Shown: positions 41,421-53,654, counted from the stretch's first letter. The stretch is 64,000 nt of DNA from Ostrinia nubilalis (GCF_963855985.1 NC_087118.1:1426001-1490000), one strand, 5' to 3'. Notes: a model not told the origin generated them from the letters alone. Made by a program: numbers and translations.

Positions 41421-41636
41421 TTTGCCTGTTTGATCAGATACAAAACAAACATCCGTTAAAATAAGACCATAATTCTATTTGCTTTTCAGTGGCTATCGTG
41501 TTTATGTAATAAACATAATTATATTAATAAGTTTCTTTAAACTATAAATGAATCTTTTGTTAAAAGTTTAATTGCGGTTAAAATATCATCCCTTTTGAAG
41601 TGCTTAAACCACATAAACTTTGTTTAGCATCTTATA

Positions 41637-42698
41637 CAGTGTGAGTCACGTTAAAGTGTACATATGAAAATAGATGAAACTAGACCTATTTTTATCGACA
41701 AAAAATAGGTCAAAAAATTTTTGAGATTTTTTTTAAATTTTTTATAGAATTTTTTTTCTTCCAATTACTTATTGTAAAGAAAACGTAATAACTTTTAAAC
41801 TAAGCGGTATATCCTGATAAAATAAAAACAGTAATAATGCTAAATAACAGGCAATACTAAAAAAATGATACTTTTTGAAAAAAATCTGCTTGTAAATTCG
41901 TATTTTTTTGGTTATTTGATAAATTTCTCTAAAAAATGCCCCTATAACCGGTGGTTTTTATTACTTTGTATTATTTTCTATCGTATTACCTTCGTAAAAC
42001 CAAAAGTCGCATGTCTCTATCCCTATCACAACATTTGCTATGATCGTTTGAACAAAGGCCTGCCACAACATTATTCTCCGCTACAGGTAGAGACAATTAA
42101 AATTTTAACTAAAATGCTTATTTTACTTCGAAATCTTTTGTTTTTATTTGAAATCTAACTTGTCTTTATCAAAATTACAAATCTAGAGCCATTTTCAGTT
42201 TCGTTGTTAACGAAGCGTTGAATGGCGCGCCCGGAGAGGCTTAGTTCAAACGATCATTGCAAACGTTGTGATAGGGATAGAGACATGCAATTTTTGGTTT
42301 TAAGAAGGTAATACGATAGAGAATAATACAAAGTAATAAAAACCACCGGTTATAGGGGCATTTTTTAGAGAAATTTATCAAATAACCAAAAAAAACACGA
42401 ATTTACAAGCAGATTTTTTTCAAAAAGTATCATTTTTTATTATTTGTTGGCTTTTTTGTGTATTTTATGTTTTTTTTAGTATTGCCTGTTATTTAGCATT
42501 ATTACTGTTTTTATTTTATCAGGATATACCGCTTAGTTTAAAAGTTATTACGTTTTCTTTACAATAAGTAATTGGAAGAAAAAAAATTCTATAAAAAATT
42601 CAAAAAAATCTCAAAAAATTTTTGACCTCTTTTTTGTCGATAAAAATAGGTCTAGTTTCATCTATTTTCATATGTACACTTTAACGTGACTCACACTG
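41637..42698. mobile_element. 1.06 kb palindromic mariner-like MITE
   Basis: Begins cagtgtgagtcacgttaaag, ends with its reverse complement; similarity continues for about 450 bp on each side, with a looser centre at 42020-42240. TA flanks (41635-41636, 42699-42700). The 97-codon ORF at 41865-42158 and its mirror have no motif. Probably non-autonomous. Confidence 0.83.
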
Positions 42699-42700
42699 TA

Positions 42701-43122
42701 TAAACGCCATCTAAGTCCACCATATAGGAACATTTTTTTTTTTTTTAACAAGTGGGTAATCTCAGAATGTACTCGTGTCGACAGATGCGATTAAGAATAT
42801 TCTTAATATCAACGTCTCTGCGCCGACGTGTATAATTATTTGTTATACATAATTATGTTTACTCGCATGGTTATGATGATTATGAAAAAAATCATCTGGG
42901 TTCGAATCGGGAATCGAATAGGTATCTCGGTACAATAAATTCTGTAACCGGATATTAGGTACATTGCATTTAAAATAACAATATTTTAAGCGGCCAGCAC
43001 ATACCTGTACATAGATGGCGCGTCGTCTAGGGACGCGGGTTACCTTGGTGTTCTGGTCGGTCTTTAATGGCGCTTCCCGCGTTGCGCTGGCAGCGCTGGG
43101 CATGCGGCGGCGGCGGCGCGGC
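42701..43122. other. Unassigned DNA of element T
   Basis: No coding. A GC-rich run of cggcgg repeats lies at 43100-43122 next to the X3 target. Confidence 0.5.
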
Positions 43123-43402
43123 GCTGCAGCACAGAATAAGTAATAGTACAGGTACAGAAGGATTACTCCGCAAGACGATTTAAATAAATGCGAGTCTTGC
43201 TACGACGCGATACAGTGGAATTCAGCTCGCACAGCACTACGTACCTACAATTTTATTCACCTACAAGTTTTGTCTCTTTCTATCGCGTGCCTCTGAACTC
43301 TTCTTACGCTGTTAGGGTTGCTGTCTTGTAGTGTCTAGTAAAAAAATAATTAATCTACTTATTTGTAATGAGGTACGTATGTAGGTAAGTACGCATTCAT
43401 TG

Positions 43403-43470
43403 TGGAAAACCTTGGGAGAGGCCTTTGTCCAGCAGTGGACGTCATTTATTTTGGCTGAAACGAACGAACG
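43403..43470 (+). pseudogene. RTE-type LINE ORF2 C-terminal scrap carried by X3
   Basis: WKTLGEAFVQQWTSFILAET resembles the terminal residues of RTE-clade ORF2 proteins (…LGEAYVQQW). The same stretch is in X1 at 59300-59360 and, inverted and shortened, in X2. No other LINE domain is present, so the fragment was captured before X amplified. Confidence 0.6.
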
Positions 43471-44013
43471 CATTCTGAGCAATAGTCATGGTAGGTTAGG
43501 TTCCTATACTATCCTAAGAATTATTGATTACCTACATGGTCAACATACCTTTCAGCATCTTTGGGAAGCGAAAAAAAAGATAAATCCGGTAGATTTCTTT
43601 TCGAATTTAAACACCCGAACGCCGCACAATAATATTTCTTTCTCTTTATGTCCATTTTTAAATAATATTTCGATCATAGAATTAGGTACTACAACGCACG
43701 CCAGCGTCCTGACGGGCGCGCGCGTGACACTCGACTGATATAATACCCGCCGGCGGGGCGCTTCGCTGTAGGTAATTATCGGATGTACCGCGCGGAGTGA
43801 GCCAGGCCACAAAATATAACAGAAGACAAACTCCATACTAAACGCGCTCGAGCCACGCACACATAGACACCGCTCGAGCAAGACTGTCTTGGACGAATGC
43901 GAGCGCGACGTGGCGCGACAGACAGACGTTCGCCACACGTTCCCTGTGGTTCGCTTGAGTCACGCGCCGGTCAACCGCCTGTGATATTATTTTGTTTTGC
44001 GCAATTGACGAAA

Positions 44014-44120
44014 ATGAGTGAACAGAAAAAGTCGTATTTTAATTGTTCGGTATTTGGTTGCTTAAACTCATCATTAAATGCCGAATTTTCATTTTTTAAA
44101 TTACCAGTTGATTCGGGGAG
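44014..44120 (+). CDS. THAP zinc-finger first exon of Y1
   Basis: ATG at 44014 opens 36 codons: MSEQKKSYFNCSVFGC, then LNSSLNAEFSFFKLPVDSG, followed directly by a consensus splice donor, gtaagtaag (44121). Cys-x4-Cys and the FFKLP motif match the first half of THAP (C2CH) DNA-binding domains, as at the N-terminus of P-element transposases; the second Cys and His would be on the next exon, which is missing here. A second copy of the exon, on the minus strand, is at 53778-53884. A THAP gene fragment captured by a transposon is an alternative. Confidence 0.6.
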
Positions 44121-44128
44121 GTAAGTAA

Positions 44129-45061
44129 GGGAGAGTCCGCTAATTTGGACCAGTTTTTTTCAATCCCATTTTACACATAGTTTTGTTTTGTTTTTGCTTA
44201 TGTCCATGGTATATAATAAAAGAGAAATTATTCAACTTACTATTTCATAGGTATTGATCAACATGATTTTTGTATATTTAGCACAAATCAACAAAATACG
44301 AGTTCAGAGCTTCGGTCCAATTTAGCCAACCGGTTCGATAATTTGTACCACTAGGTTACTAAATTGGATTTCAATAAATTTCAAGCCTATAAAAAAACTT
44401 TGGCAAAATATTATACGATACATTCTTAACAAATTAGGTAACGAAAATGAACAGTAGTTAATAACATAGACAATCGATATTGTTTTACACGTTATCACGA
44501 TTTTGAGTACAAGTTTTGTAATTCAAATTATCGTAACGCACACTTGTACCTAATCTACTTTGCCAGTCTTTTGCTTCCATTTATTGTTAAGTCAAACATA
44601 ACTATGCTATTATAACTTCAAAATATGATTTACAAAAACTTTTTCAAAATCCTTTGGTAAAATTCCATACAACTTGATGTGGTACAATTTAGCCGACTAG
44701 GTGATAGTGCGTTTAAAAAATCAATAAAAAATATAGCTTGTAAATACCGAAAAATGTTTCAAATAATTGTAATCTACACTAATTTACGCTTCTAAATAAT
44801 AAATTAGAAACACTGTGTGATTAAATTTAACAAAATTACAAACTAAACATGCATTGTCAAAAGTTACTTGAAAACAATGAAAAAAATCTTTTCAAAATAA
44901 AACCACACGTGTTAATTGTCACGGCAAAAACCATATGACCGATATTCAATTAATTTAGTTGTGTATCGCTGAGTGTTGCAATTACAGACATTCAATAAAT
45001 ACTTTACGAAATATGAGGGTGGTACAATTTACCCGGCGGTACAATATACCGAACTCTCCCC
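44129..45061. mobile_element. PIF/Harbinger-like MITE in the Y1 intron
   Basis: TIRs gggagagtccgctaatttgg / reverse complement of ggtacaatataccgaactctccc; flanked by TAA on both sides (44126-44128, 45062-45064), the 3-bp target of PIF/Harbinger. The uninterrupted site is preserved in the Y copy at 53770 (gtaagtaagttattt). 933 bp with no ORF. It landed 8 bases after the exon's splice donor. Confidence 0.85.
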
Positions 45062-45156
45062 TAAGTTATTTATTTGAATTTCAATTGAAATTGAAAGCCA
45101 ACTCAATTATTAGGAATATCGAATTGTTTAGAGAGGTTTTAGGAATTATTAGATAA

Positions 45157-45350
45157 CTAGCTTTTGCCCGCGGCTTCACCCGCGTGAAATTTAGTTTGTC
45201 ACAGATCGTCATAAATTATAGCCTATATATTATTCAGGGTTATAAACAATAATACTATAAAGTTACATCAAAATCCGTTCAGTAGTGATCGCGTGAAAGA
45301 GCAACAAACATCCAGACATCCAAACTTTCGCATTTATAATATTAGTTGGA
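45157..45350 (-). mobile_element. Lep1-like non-autonomous Helitron in Y1
   Basis: On the minus strand starts TCCAACTAATATTATAAATG and ends with the cgcgggtgaagccgcggg hairpin plus CTAG, between A45156 and T45351. The same insertion is recognisable at 53657-53676 in the big Y element, where only the 3' hairpin end remains. Confidence 0.85.
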
Positions 45351-46457
45351 TAATAGTGTCAACCACTCAACTAAATACTACTTCCTTCTCGTGTATTTGT
45401 TTGCAAACTATTACTATAATAACGTACTAAATATAAATAAGTATACGTGGATATCTGTTATTGTCTTTCTTGCATAGTATTAAGAGTTACATTTTTCTAT
45501 CATAACGAAATAAACGCAACACATGACAAGACAACCCTAGCGCGACGGCCGAGCGTGCGAGCGAGAGAGGTATGCAAAGCGAGGTACATACATGAGTTTA
45601 CCTTCTGTTATATTTTGTGGCCAGGCGCTGCGGCGTAAATAACGGCGCCTGCGCTTGTGGAAGGCGGCACAAAATATAACAGAAGGTAAACTCATGTATG
45701 TACCTCGCTTTGCAAAAGTAGAAAGGTTAGGTAAGTAAGATTACAAGAAGAAAGTTTTTCATTCCAGTAAAGTACATCCACTTACTTTACTCCTACATAA
45801 TACCGTTTTTAAAAGCCAATTATTATTTTTAATATAAAAATATAACTTTGAAAAAAAGTGCATTTACGCTTTTTAGTAGATTATGTCTCAACTGACACTA
45901 TATTATCCTGTTTCGCCTCCGAGATTTATTTTACCGTGTAGTACCCCTGTACGACAAGCCAATCCGCACACAATATTCAGCGTAGTAGTAGTAAAAAACA
46001 AAAAAGCGGGCAACCCCACCCCTACCACGCTGTGGGCTCGGTGTCCGAGCGGTCTCATTCCTTTGTGCGCACGCGCAACGACCGCACGCAGTATAAGAAA
46101 ATTGCTTAAGTGACGTCACCAGGACGTTTTTAACGACAAAAAACGTATTTTTTTTAAGTTGTGCAGTGTAGTGACGAGAATTAAACCCAACACAAGGTTG
46201 GTTGTAACAACTATTTTGTGCAAGTGCTCGTACATTTTTATTATAAGCGTTGTGACACGACGCGTAACTTTGACCCATTTTTAACTCCAATTTAACGCGC
46301 GATGTTAACCAGTAGCCATTGTAGTGTGTACGCATCCTTTCCCCATATTAGGCAAACCACTAGTATATAAGCTTAGGATAATCTTCATTCTTAGGAATAA
46401 ACCTACAGTGCGCACATCTAACTGTTTTATTGTGTCTCCCGATCGTCACACATTACA

Positions 46458-46475
46458 TGGCGACCCTGCCAGTGC
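46458..46475 (+). promoter_or_regulatory. Primer-binding site of element C
   Basis: TGGCGACCCTGCCAGTGC starts exactly at the LTR end. TGG plus the following bases is nearly complementary to the 3' end of an insect arginine tRNA as I remember it (one mismatch), as used by mdg1/412-type elements. Confidence 0.6.
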
Positions 46476-49400
46476 TGCCCACGGGCAGCGCTGCGCAATC
46501 AATCAAACAATAAAAAATTAATTATGTGAATTTTGTTATGTGAATTTGCGAACGGACCGAATTATAAAAGACTTTCGTCTACAAATTAAACATGAAGTGG
46601 ACAATGTGGTGAATTATTATGGAGACCAAATTTTGGATGGCGTAAGATGAAAGAAATGCAGCCGCGTTAAACCTATAAATGAAGAAATTTTGAAACTGTG
46701 CTGGGCGTAGCTGCTGGGTGACGATGGTCCTGAAGGACTTTGGCTGACGCGTGAGGATATTTAGCTGCCGGGAGATGCAGAAGGTGCGTGATGATGGATT
46801 GGCGCCGGGTTGTGAAGATAACAAGTTGGAAGTTTGGAACACGTACACGTGACCAATATGTTTAACCTTTTATTATTTTAATTAATATTCTTAACTTCGT
46901 ATAAGTGGCCACTATACATAATTATTGAAAATCATTTATCTTTGTAATTAAGGTCATATAAAAGTGTAATGACTTTTTTTTCACGTATGTATTCATAATA
47001 ACGTAGACGAATCATTTTTAATTAAATTAATATTGCAGTAAATATTGTCATACATAATACGTGGAGATTTTCTATTGACATTTTAAAATATCGTTTATAA
47101 TTTTATGGAAAATAATGGAAATTATGCAATTTATTTTCATAATTATGTGACATCTTTTACATACATACAAGGCTTGGTAACACAATTTTATTACATTTAC
47201 CTTGATAATAATTTATGTTAAAAATTATTCTGTTATAAAAAGTGTACGATTTTGAATACAACTTTACATTGCTGGTAATTAAAACTTTTAAAAATTCATA
47301 GGTACCTACTTAATGATACTTCATGCAGTCGATAAAGGTAAGTTATATTAATAACTTTAACTAATAACTTAATTACGAGACATTTCTTAAAATGTACTAC
47401 ATTCTCCATATTAATTATTGAATCATGCCGATTTATTCTGCGAATCTAATAATTAATTTAAATTTTATTTCTTTGATTATTTTCACGTAACTGAAACATT
47501 TTAACAACAATCATAATCATAATTCAATAAATTAATAAAGTATTCACTACATTGCATAATCTTATTGTTGAAAATTTAAAAATGTTATCATAACTTTTAG
47601 TAACTTCTTCGATTATTTTTTTTAAATGATTATTTTTATTTCATTTGGATGTGATTTACCTATTTTTTTTTTACACTGAATGTAGCGCACATTATTTTAA
47701 TGTGAGCTTAATAAAAAGTCTAAACTTGATCTGATAGCGATTATAACGTCTATTTATTTTAACAGCAGAATAAAAATTTATTGTTTAGTAATAACTAATA
47801 ACCTTCAAAAATATTTACGCAAATTAATCATAACTTTCCAATTTTTTTTAAATTGATACGACTGAGTAACATTGAACAAATAACTATACACAATGTTCCT
47901 AAATTAACCTTGAATAATTTTTTCTCACAAGATATCAAAATTTTCAATTTTCATTACAACATTTTAATGTTGTAATTCTATTTTTTTTGTCGATTTAAAT
48001 TAAACATAATATTTGAATAACAGACCAATGGTTGACTGGTTGATAATGCCATACGATATTAAGTTCGCTTTTTGTACTATATTTCTATATGCAAAACTTT
48101 TAATAATTAATGAACAGAATTGGCTGAGATAATATTCTATTTTTAAAATAGTTTTGTTGAATATTACTGACATTTTTCGTTTTACATTTTAAATTATTAT
48201 TCTAATATTTCAGATGTTTTTACATTTTGAGTAGTCATAGAATTTTTAAGTAGTTCAGTATTTAATTAAAATGACTTGTTTCGTCATCGCAAAATATTTT
48301 GAAACATTGTTTTAAAACTTTTGGTATCAGTTATTTGTTTTCCAAGATTTTATAAAAATAACTTTTCTTAGTTTACGTTGATTTTGAAAGTAGAGCCAAT
48401 GAAATATTCAATCATTTTTTTCTCTCCATTGCAAAGAAATCATTGGTAATAATCACGTAAGTATTCTAGTAAATCTTAATTGCATTTCCTTTTTTATAAA
48501 TATTAAATTCAATATAATTAAATGACATTCTTAAGTTATAACATAACATAATAACTTTTAAAATTGGTAAGTACTTAGTAGGTGATGCATTGCTGCATTC
48601 CATTCCCACATACATCGACACGTGTTAACGCATCAGCATTATTTTGCTACCGAGACCGACGACGCGACGTAGGTATCTAGAACGAAACTTGAAACGAATA
48701 ATAACATTGATAAGTATTGCAACAAGCAATTCTGCGAATTCTCACTTTATGATCCCACAATAGATAATCTGTATTTGAATTTACTTTATGAGATAGATGC
48801 GTTATGTTGATTTTTTCGTATTTAATAGTGTTACATTATCTTTATGATTAATCATTGAAAAAATGGCATTGATTAGGAGATTAATATTGTAGTGGTAAAT
48901 ATGACGGTAAATATTACGATGATTTTGACGTACATAGAATGACGATACAGGTGTATTAAATATCTTTTGTGCCAACTGAGTGCATTAGTTACACCTACAA
49001 ATATTCAATATAGAAAAATAAAGGAGGTTGTGAATGCGATTGAAAAATAGCTTGCAGTATGACTGACTAGACTGAATTTGTGAAGCAGGGAATACTTTAG
49101 TAAAAATGTTTTGTTATGACATTGGACTGATCACCCAAGGTTAAACAACATCATTGATATTAAAGGATTCATTTTGATAGTAGTAAAGTGTGTGACAGCA
49201 AGTTTGAAGTGAATAGAATAATGAATGAGAAATTATATTGTGACAAAGATGATAGAAGCATGTAAAGACATGAAAGAAGTATGAGGTATAAAACGGTGTC
49301 GAATCCTTCAGTTTGATCACGGTGTAAACGAGATTTCTCTGTGAAAACGGTTGGAGATAACTAAAAATCTTAAAAGAGGACCCGTTAGTAAAATAATAAA

Positions 49401-50091
49401 TTATTTATAAAGATAAATAAATGGTACAAGGTACAGTATAGGGTACAGATCCTTCATTTGATCATGGTGCAGACGAGCTTCTCTCCGTGAAAATAGTTGG
49501 AGATCAAAATAAATAAATAAAGATCTTAAAACATGTCCCTATAAATCATATGACTATGCATAGCAAATGACTAAATGTCTAATAAAATATAATTAAAAGT
49601 CGACTATAAATAAAAAAAAACTGTACCAAATATTATGAAAGTTTATAAAAATAAAGGGGCCGGCCCAGTGAAAATATTGTGTAATGGATATTATATTGAC
49701 AAAATGATAATACATAATAGGTACCTAATGAAGACTTATTTATAAGCTACGAGTTAAAATGACCGAGCTTAAAATGATCTTATATTAAGACAATGACTAT
49801 GACTAAACTTATGACTTATGAACTATGAGTATGTAACGGATATCTGATAAGGATAAGGCTTATTGAGGCAAGATTTTAAGTGTGAAATCTTATGAGTAAC
49901 TGTGATGCTAATCAATATGAATATGAAGTAACTAATATCATAAAGAAGATTATTAGGTAAATTAAAAAGGAATGTTTCTGCCATTTCATTCATTTTTTTT
50001 TAAATATCTATGAAATCAAACACTAAACTATTTAAAATGTTTTTATCAATTTAGTAGTACAGTATTTTTACAACAAAATAATTATAGCTTA
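46476..50091 (+). other. AT-rich interior of element C
   Basis: Very AT-rich, stops in all frames, no motif. Two loosely similar segments near 49290-49370 and 49430-49530 (gatccttc.gtttgatca.ggtg.agacgag.tt.tct) hint at an old internal duplication. Confidence 0.6.
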
Positions 50092-51297
50092 CTAGCTTCC
50101 GCCCGCGGCTTCGCCCGCGTGAAATTAGTTTTTGTCAATCCTGGTCCCTTATGTCTAAGAGACTCTTACAGGGGCCAGCCTCACGTTGTGTACAAAAATA
50201 TTTTTAAATGACCTAATTTAAAACATTTTTGTACACAACGTTTGCTGTTTTGTTATCATTTGTTAAAATGTGGAGATTGTTTGGACTCGACACTCGCGAG
50301 CAGGCCACGTACAGTTGGCCATGCGAAAAACAGTTTTTCTCTAAATGGACACCTGCTACTTTAAGTGTTTGCCCTTGCGCTTTGTTAATGGTCATTGCGA
50401 AGGCTGGTTTGAGGGGAAACTGGATTCTTTTAAACTGAAACGGTAAATCTGTAGGGATCATGGGTTTGCGTGGAATCAAAACTTCTTCATCTTTAGCTAT
50501 ACCTGTCATTATAATTGCTCTAATAATATTGCGTCCTAGCTGCGTAATTTGCAATCGAGTCCCGTTGCATAGTCTCGGCGCTTCGAGATTTCTCATTAAT
50601 AAAACTGGAACCCCAACTTTCAGTCTCGCGATGCAGAGTATTCGTTAAAAGGAATTTAAACTTCAAAAGCGAACTTTTTTGTAACTTGATACACCCAAAA
50701 CTTCTAAATTACATGTTCCTAGGTTCAGTGATTAAGATTTCGTATACAAAAAGTTTGGCTTTGTAGTTCCAGTTCCGAATCCGTTCCGTTCGAATTTCGG
50801 GAATTCCGTTTGTAGAAAAATTCTGCACATCGTTTGAGACCTACGTACCAAGATTCATGGTCTTATCTTCAATTCAACCCCTATTTCACCCCCAAACTGG
50901 TAAAAATTTCAAAATGCTAGAACAAACGATTTTTTGTTTCTTATGACGTGATATTTGACGAACTTGCATACTAACTTTCAACCCTTATTTCACCCCTTAG
51001 CTGGTCGAAATTTCAAAAATGCTAGAACAAATGTTTAATGATTTCTTATCAAGTGCTTAAATATAAAGTTTCATGGTTTTATCTTTTAAAATTAAGAAAT
51101 CCCATACAAACTTTCAACCTCTATTTCAACCCCTTCATCCCTTTTTTTCGAAATAAAAAGTAGCCTATGTTCTGTCTCAGGGTCTAAAGATTGTCTGTAC
51201 CAAATTTCATCGAAATCGGTTGCGAGGTTTAAGCGGGAAAGCGTAACAGACAGACAGACAGACAGAGTTACTTTCGCATTTATAATATTAGTTGGGA
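50092..51297 (-). mobile_element. Helitron remnant with helicase C-terminus
   Basis: Minus-strand ends TCCCAACTAATATTATAAATG (5') and gcgggcgaagccgcgggcgg hairpin plus CTAG (3'), between A50091 and T51298. It includes a (GACA)n tract, and a helicase fragment just before the 3' end as expected for an autonomous Lep1-type Helitron that has lost its Rep domain and most of the helicase. Confidence 0.87.
50213..50648 (-). pseudogene. Helitron Pif1-like helicase, C-terminal fragment
   Basis: About 145 residues: ILCIARLKVGVPVLLMRNLE, APRLCNGTRLQITQLGRNII, FPLKPAFAMTINKAQGQTL (motif V-like), HGQLYVACSRV (motif VI). These are the last superfamily-1 helicase motifs of the Helitron Rep-Hel protein, which unwinds DNA in rolling-circle transposition. 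Upstream motifs I-IV and the Rep (HUH) domain are missing. A stop lies just before ILCIAR. It ends VYKNVLN with a stop at 50213, close to the Helitron 3' hairpin as in full elements. Confidence 0.88.
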
Positions 51298-52379
51298 TAC
51301 ATGGGGATTATTTTACAATTTACTTGAAAAAATGGGGTCATAAAACTCTTAAATTATATATTTTATGATTCTTTAAATTTTTGAGTAGGTACCAATAACA
51401 TTGTTACTAACTTTTGTAAAAATTAAATGATTCGTCTTCGTCTTATTTAGTTAAGCATAGTGATTAATAATATTCTTTATAATAAAATAATGTTTTTTTG
51501 TAGCCTAATAAAAATAATAATATTGTAACTATGTTAATCAAAATTATAAATTGAAATGACTGTTCAGTTAATGAATGATAACCTAATTGTTCATGTGAAA
51601 TTATTTCTTATTTTACTGTGAATTTCAATGTTTATTTGTATTTCATTATTAATTTGATTTAAATTACATAAATGTGCTATTAATATAAGATTTGGTTTAT
51701 CAGTTAATAACGAAATTATTCTAAAATTCTAAATTATTAAAATAACCAATGTACAATTTTTGGCAAAGTGTATTTAGAAAAAGTTATAATTTTTTCCAAC
51801 CATTGAAAGTGTAATTGTTATGTAACATTAATTTGAAATTAAAGTTATATCATTTTATCATACATAATTATCATTTTAGTATATTTTTTTTAAAGTGAAA
51901 ATTTATACAAAATCACTTAGTAATGAAATAATGTACTAACTTTTTTATATTGTATACTTTATACAGTTTCTACAATAATTGTGTTATTGGTATTGCTTAT
52001 ATTTCAACTTGATTATTTTACTATTTTATTGTAAATTCAGTTCAAGTTACTGCTGGTTTTATTTTTTTTGGCTGACATTATGATGAAATTATTTAGCAAT
52101 CTGTTAAAATCTTGATGTAACAAAACAGTAACATAATAATGTTCAAAATCAATATTTTAAATATACCATTCTACTCCAACAATGTAAAATTCAAAGTTTA
52201 TCATTTCTAAAAATCATAATGTTCAACTGAGACAGCTTTTTATTACATCTATAGAGTATTTTATCTATTTCATTTGCATTTTAAAATTTAATGAATTGAG
52301 CCAATTTGAAAATGTATTTTTTCAATATAATTTCAATCATATTAATGAAATATTAGTATTGTGTCTATAAACATACATA
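51298..52379 (+). other. Right interior of element C
   Basis: AT-rich DNA without coding potential; no purine tract that could be the plus-strand primer is convincing. Confidence 0.5.
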
Positions 52380-52430
52380 TACACATCTAACTGTTTTATT
52401 GTGTCTCCCGATCGTCACACATTACACCAT

Positions 52431-52690
52431 TTTTTGCTCCGAGGTAATGCGAGATGTTACCCAGTAGCCATTTTTTTCTCCGAGGTAATGCGAGATGTTA
52501 CCCAGTAGCCATTTTCTGCTCTAGCGAGTTAATACGAGATATTAACCAGCAACCACTTTATATTCGGTCATTTTTGCGGGTCATTTTTTAACCAGTAGCG
52601 TTAATACGAGATATTAACCAGCAGCCACTTTATGTTCGGTTATTTTTTAACCAGTAGCCGTTTTTTGCTCTAGCGAGTAAAAACGAGATA
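52431..52690. repeat. Degenerate tandem array in the Z arms
   Basis: Units of cgagatgttacccagtagcc / cgagatattaaccagcagcc spaced 45-75 bp, about six copies; mirrored at 55010-55275. Confidence 0.7.
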
Positions 52691-53605
52691 TTAACTACCG
52701 AGATAGCCAGGTATTGTAATATTATTCACTTTTACGAGTTAAGTATCTTCTTTTCGGCCATTTTTAAAAGCCGTAAAAACAGAACATAATGAGCTCATAC
52801 AGAAAAATGTTGCGTTTGTACGAAACTACCCACATTAAGAGCTTGCCTTCTTGGCCTTACACCTTATGAACCATCAACCGTCTTGGAGCATGATGACCCG
52901 GCGCCGCGGACGCTCTCGCCCCAGTCGAGCCTCCGCCTGCTTTTATAACGACCGATGACCCTGTGGCCATACACATTGTTCAATGCTACAAAGGGTAACT
53001 GAATAATTTTGTTGTTTCGTATTTTTATACATTACACCAATCGATATTGGTCTAAATACAAAAGCTAGTAAGAAAGAAATAAGTATCAGATCAAAATTCA
53101 AAGTGGATTTATGTAGATTCATTACTTGCTATTATAAGGTCAGAATAAAGATCCTAAATAAACCTTAGGCCGGTTTGTTGACCGAACCGAGTCGAAGTGG
53201 AAATAAATGCCTACTTTATATATGAAGTATGACAATATGTCGTTTTTTCTATGCAACGAATCATATTAACTGACATTGTGATTGTGAGTACTTATCAGTC
53301 TCACATTTTTTTGTTGGAAACTTACAAAGATCTTTCTACATTTCCGGTCGGTCGACCAATTACATCGACGGTCGACAACTATAACTCATTATAATCCTCT
53401 AAAACGGGAAAAGAGGTATTTATTTGATATGGCAACTAATCCAGGCTTCTGCACTGAATATATAATTTAAGCTTTAGCCGTTCGCATAACTGTGTGAATC
53501 GAGGCTTTATACTACAGAGGCCGTACCGACAAGCTACGCCCTGCTGTATGGTATGATGGGCTAAGACCTATCACCCGCCCGCGGCGCAACCACGCCGCCT
53601 TCACC

Positions 53606-53654
53606 CGCCTTCCACAAGCGCAGGCGCTGCGGCGCCTGCGCTTGTGGAAGGCGG
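53606..53654. repeat. GC-rich perfect hairpin at the Z1/Helitron junction
   Basis: ccgccttccacaagcgcagg … cctgcgcttgtggaaggcgg with a 4-base loop. Half of it (gcgcctgcgcttgtggaagg) also stands left of the big Y element at 45648-45665. It marks the centre of the large inverted repeat. Confidence 0.8.

Larger units (their letters stand above)
43808..45619 (+). mobile_element. Family Y element Y1 with THAP exon
   Basis: TIRs cacaaaatataacagaag (25 bp with few mismatches: 43808-43832 and 45595-45619) and an exact 7-bp duplication gccaggc (43801-43807, 45620-45626). It holds one THAP-type exon ending at a splice donor, a MITE in the intron and a Helitron. THAP plus 7-8 bp duplications is the signature of P-superfamily transposons (1360/Hoppel also makes 7 bp). 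No transposase catalytic domain remains, so it is non-autonomous. Confidence 0.78.
43130..45626 (-). mobile_element. Family X element X3, with Y1 nested at its end
   Basis: Starts cacagaataagtaatag and ends gtgagccaggc; flanked by gctgcag (43123-43129) and gctgcgg (45627-45633), a 7-bp duplication with one mismatch. Without Y1 it is about 680 bp. On the minus strand X elements begin CAGGCCTGGCTCACTCC and end CTTATTCTGTG. It contains a short LINE ORF2 C-terminal stretch (near 43407-43440). No transposase. The 7-bp duplications and the related Y family suggest the P superfamily; this is inference. Confidence 0.72.
46320..52426 (+). mobile_element. LTR retrotransposon C, non-coding, in Z1
   Basis: 5' LTR 46320-46457 (138 bp, tgtagtgtgtacgc … cacacattaca); only the last ~47 bp of the LTR are recognisable at the right end (52380-52426). 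Exact 4-bp duplication ccat (46316-46319, 52427-52430); the empty site is seen in the other arm near 55247 (reverse complement of gtagccattttttgctcc). The interior, about 5.9 kb, is AT-rich with no gag or pol; a Helitron occupies 50092-51297. Gypsy-type by LTR and primer site; mobilised in trans, if at all. Confidence 0.82.
45713..53602. repeat. Segment Z1: left arm of giant inverted repeat (split by element C)
   Basis: 45713-46315 plus 52427-53602 is the near-identical reverse complement of 54095-55858 (only small indels, for example 7 bases at 53538-53545). The arm length is about 1.78 kb. It contains the 160-bp family W sequence (45900-46058) and an array of ttaaccagtagccattt units (52431-52690). 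No ORF with motifs. Confidence 0.88.

Noticed and set aside
41865..42158. 97-codon ORF
   Set aside because: It lies in one arm of a palindromic MITE and is AT-rich without motifs; its mirror arm is not conserved as protein.
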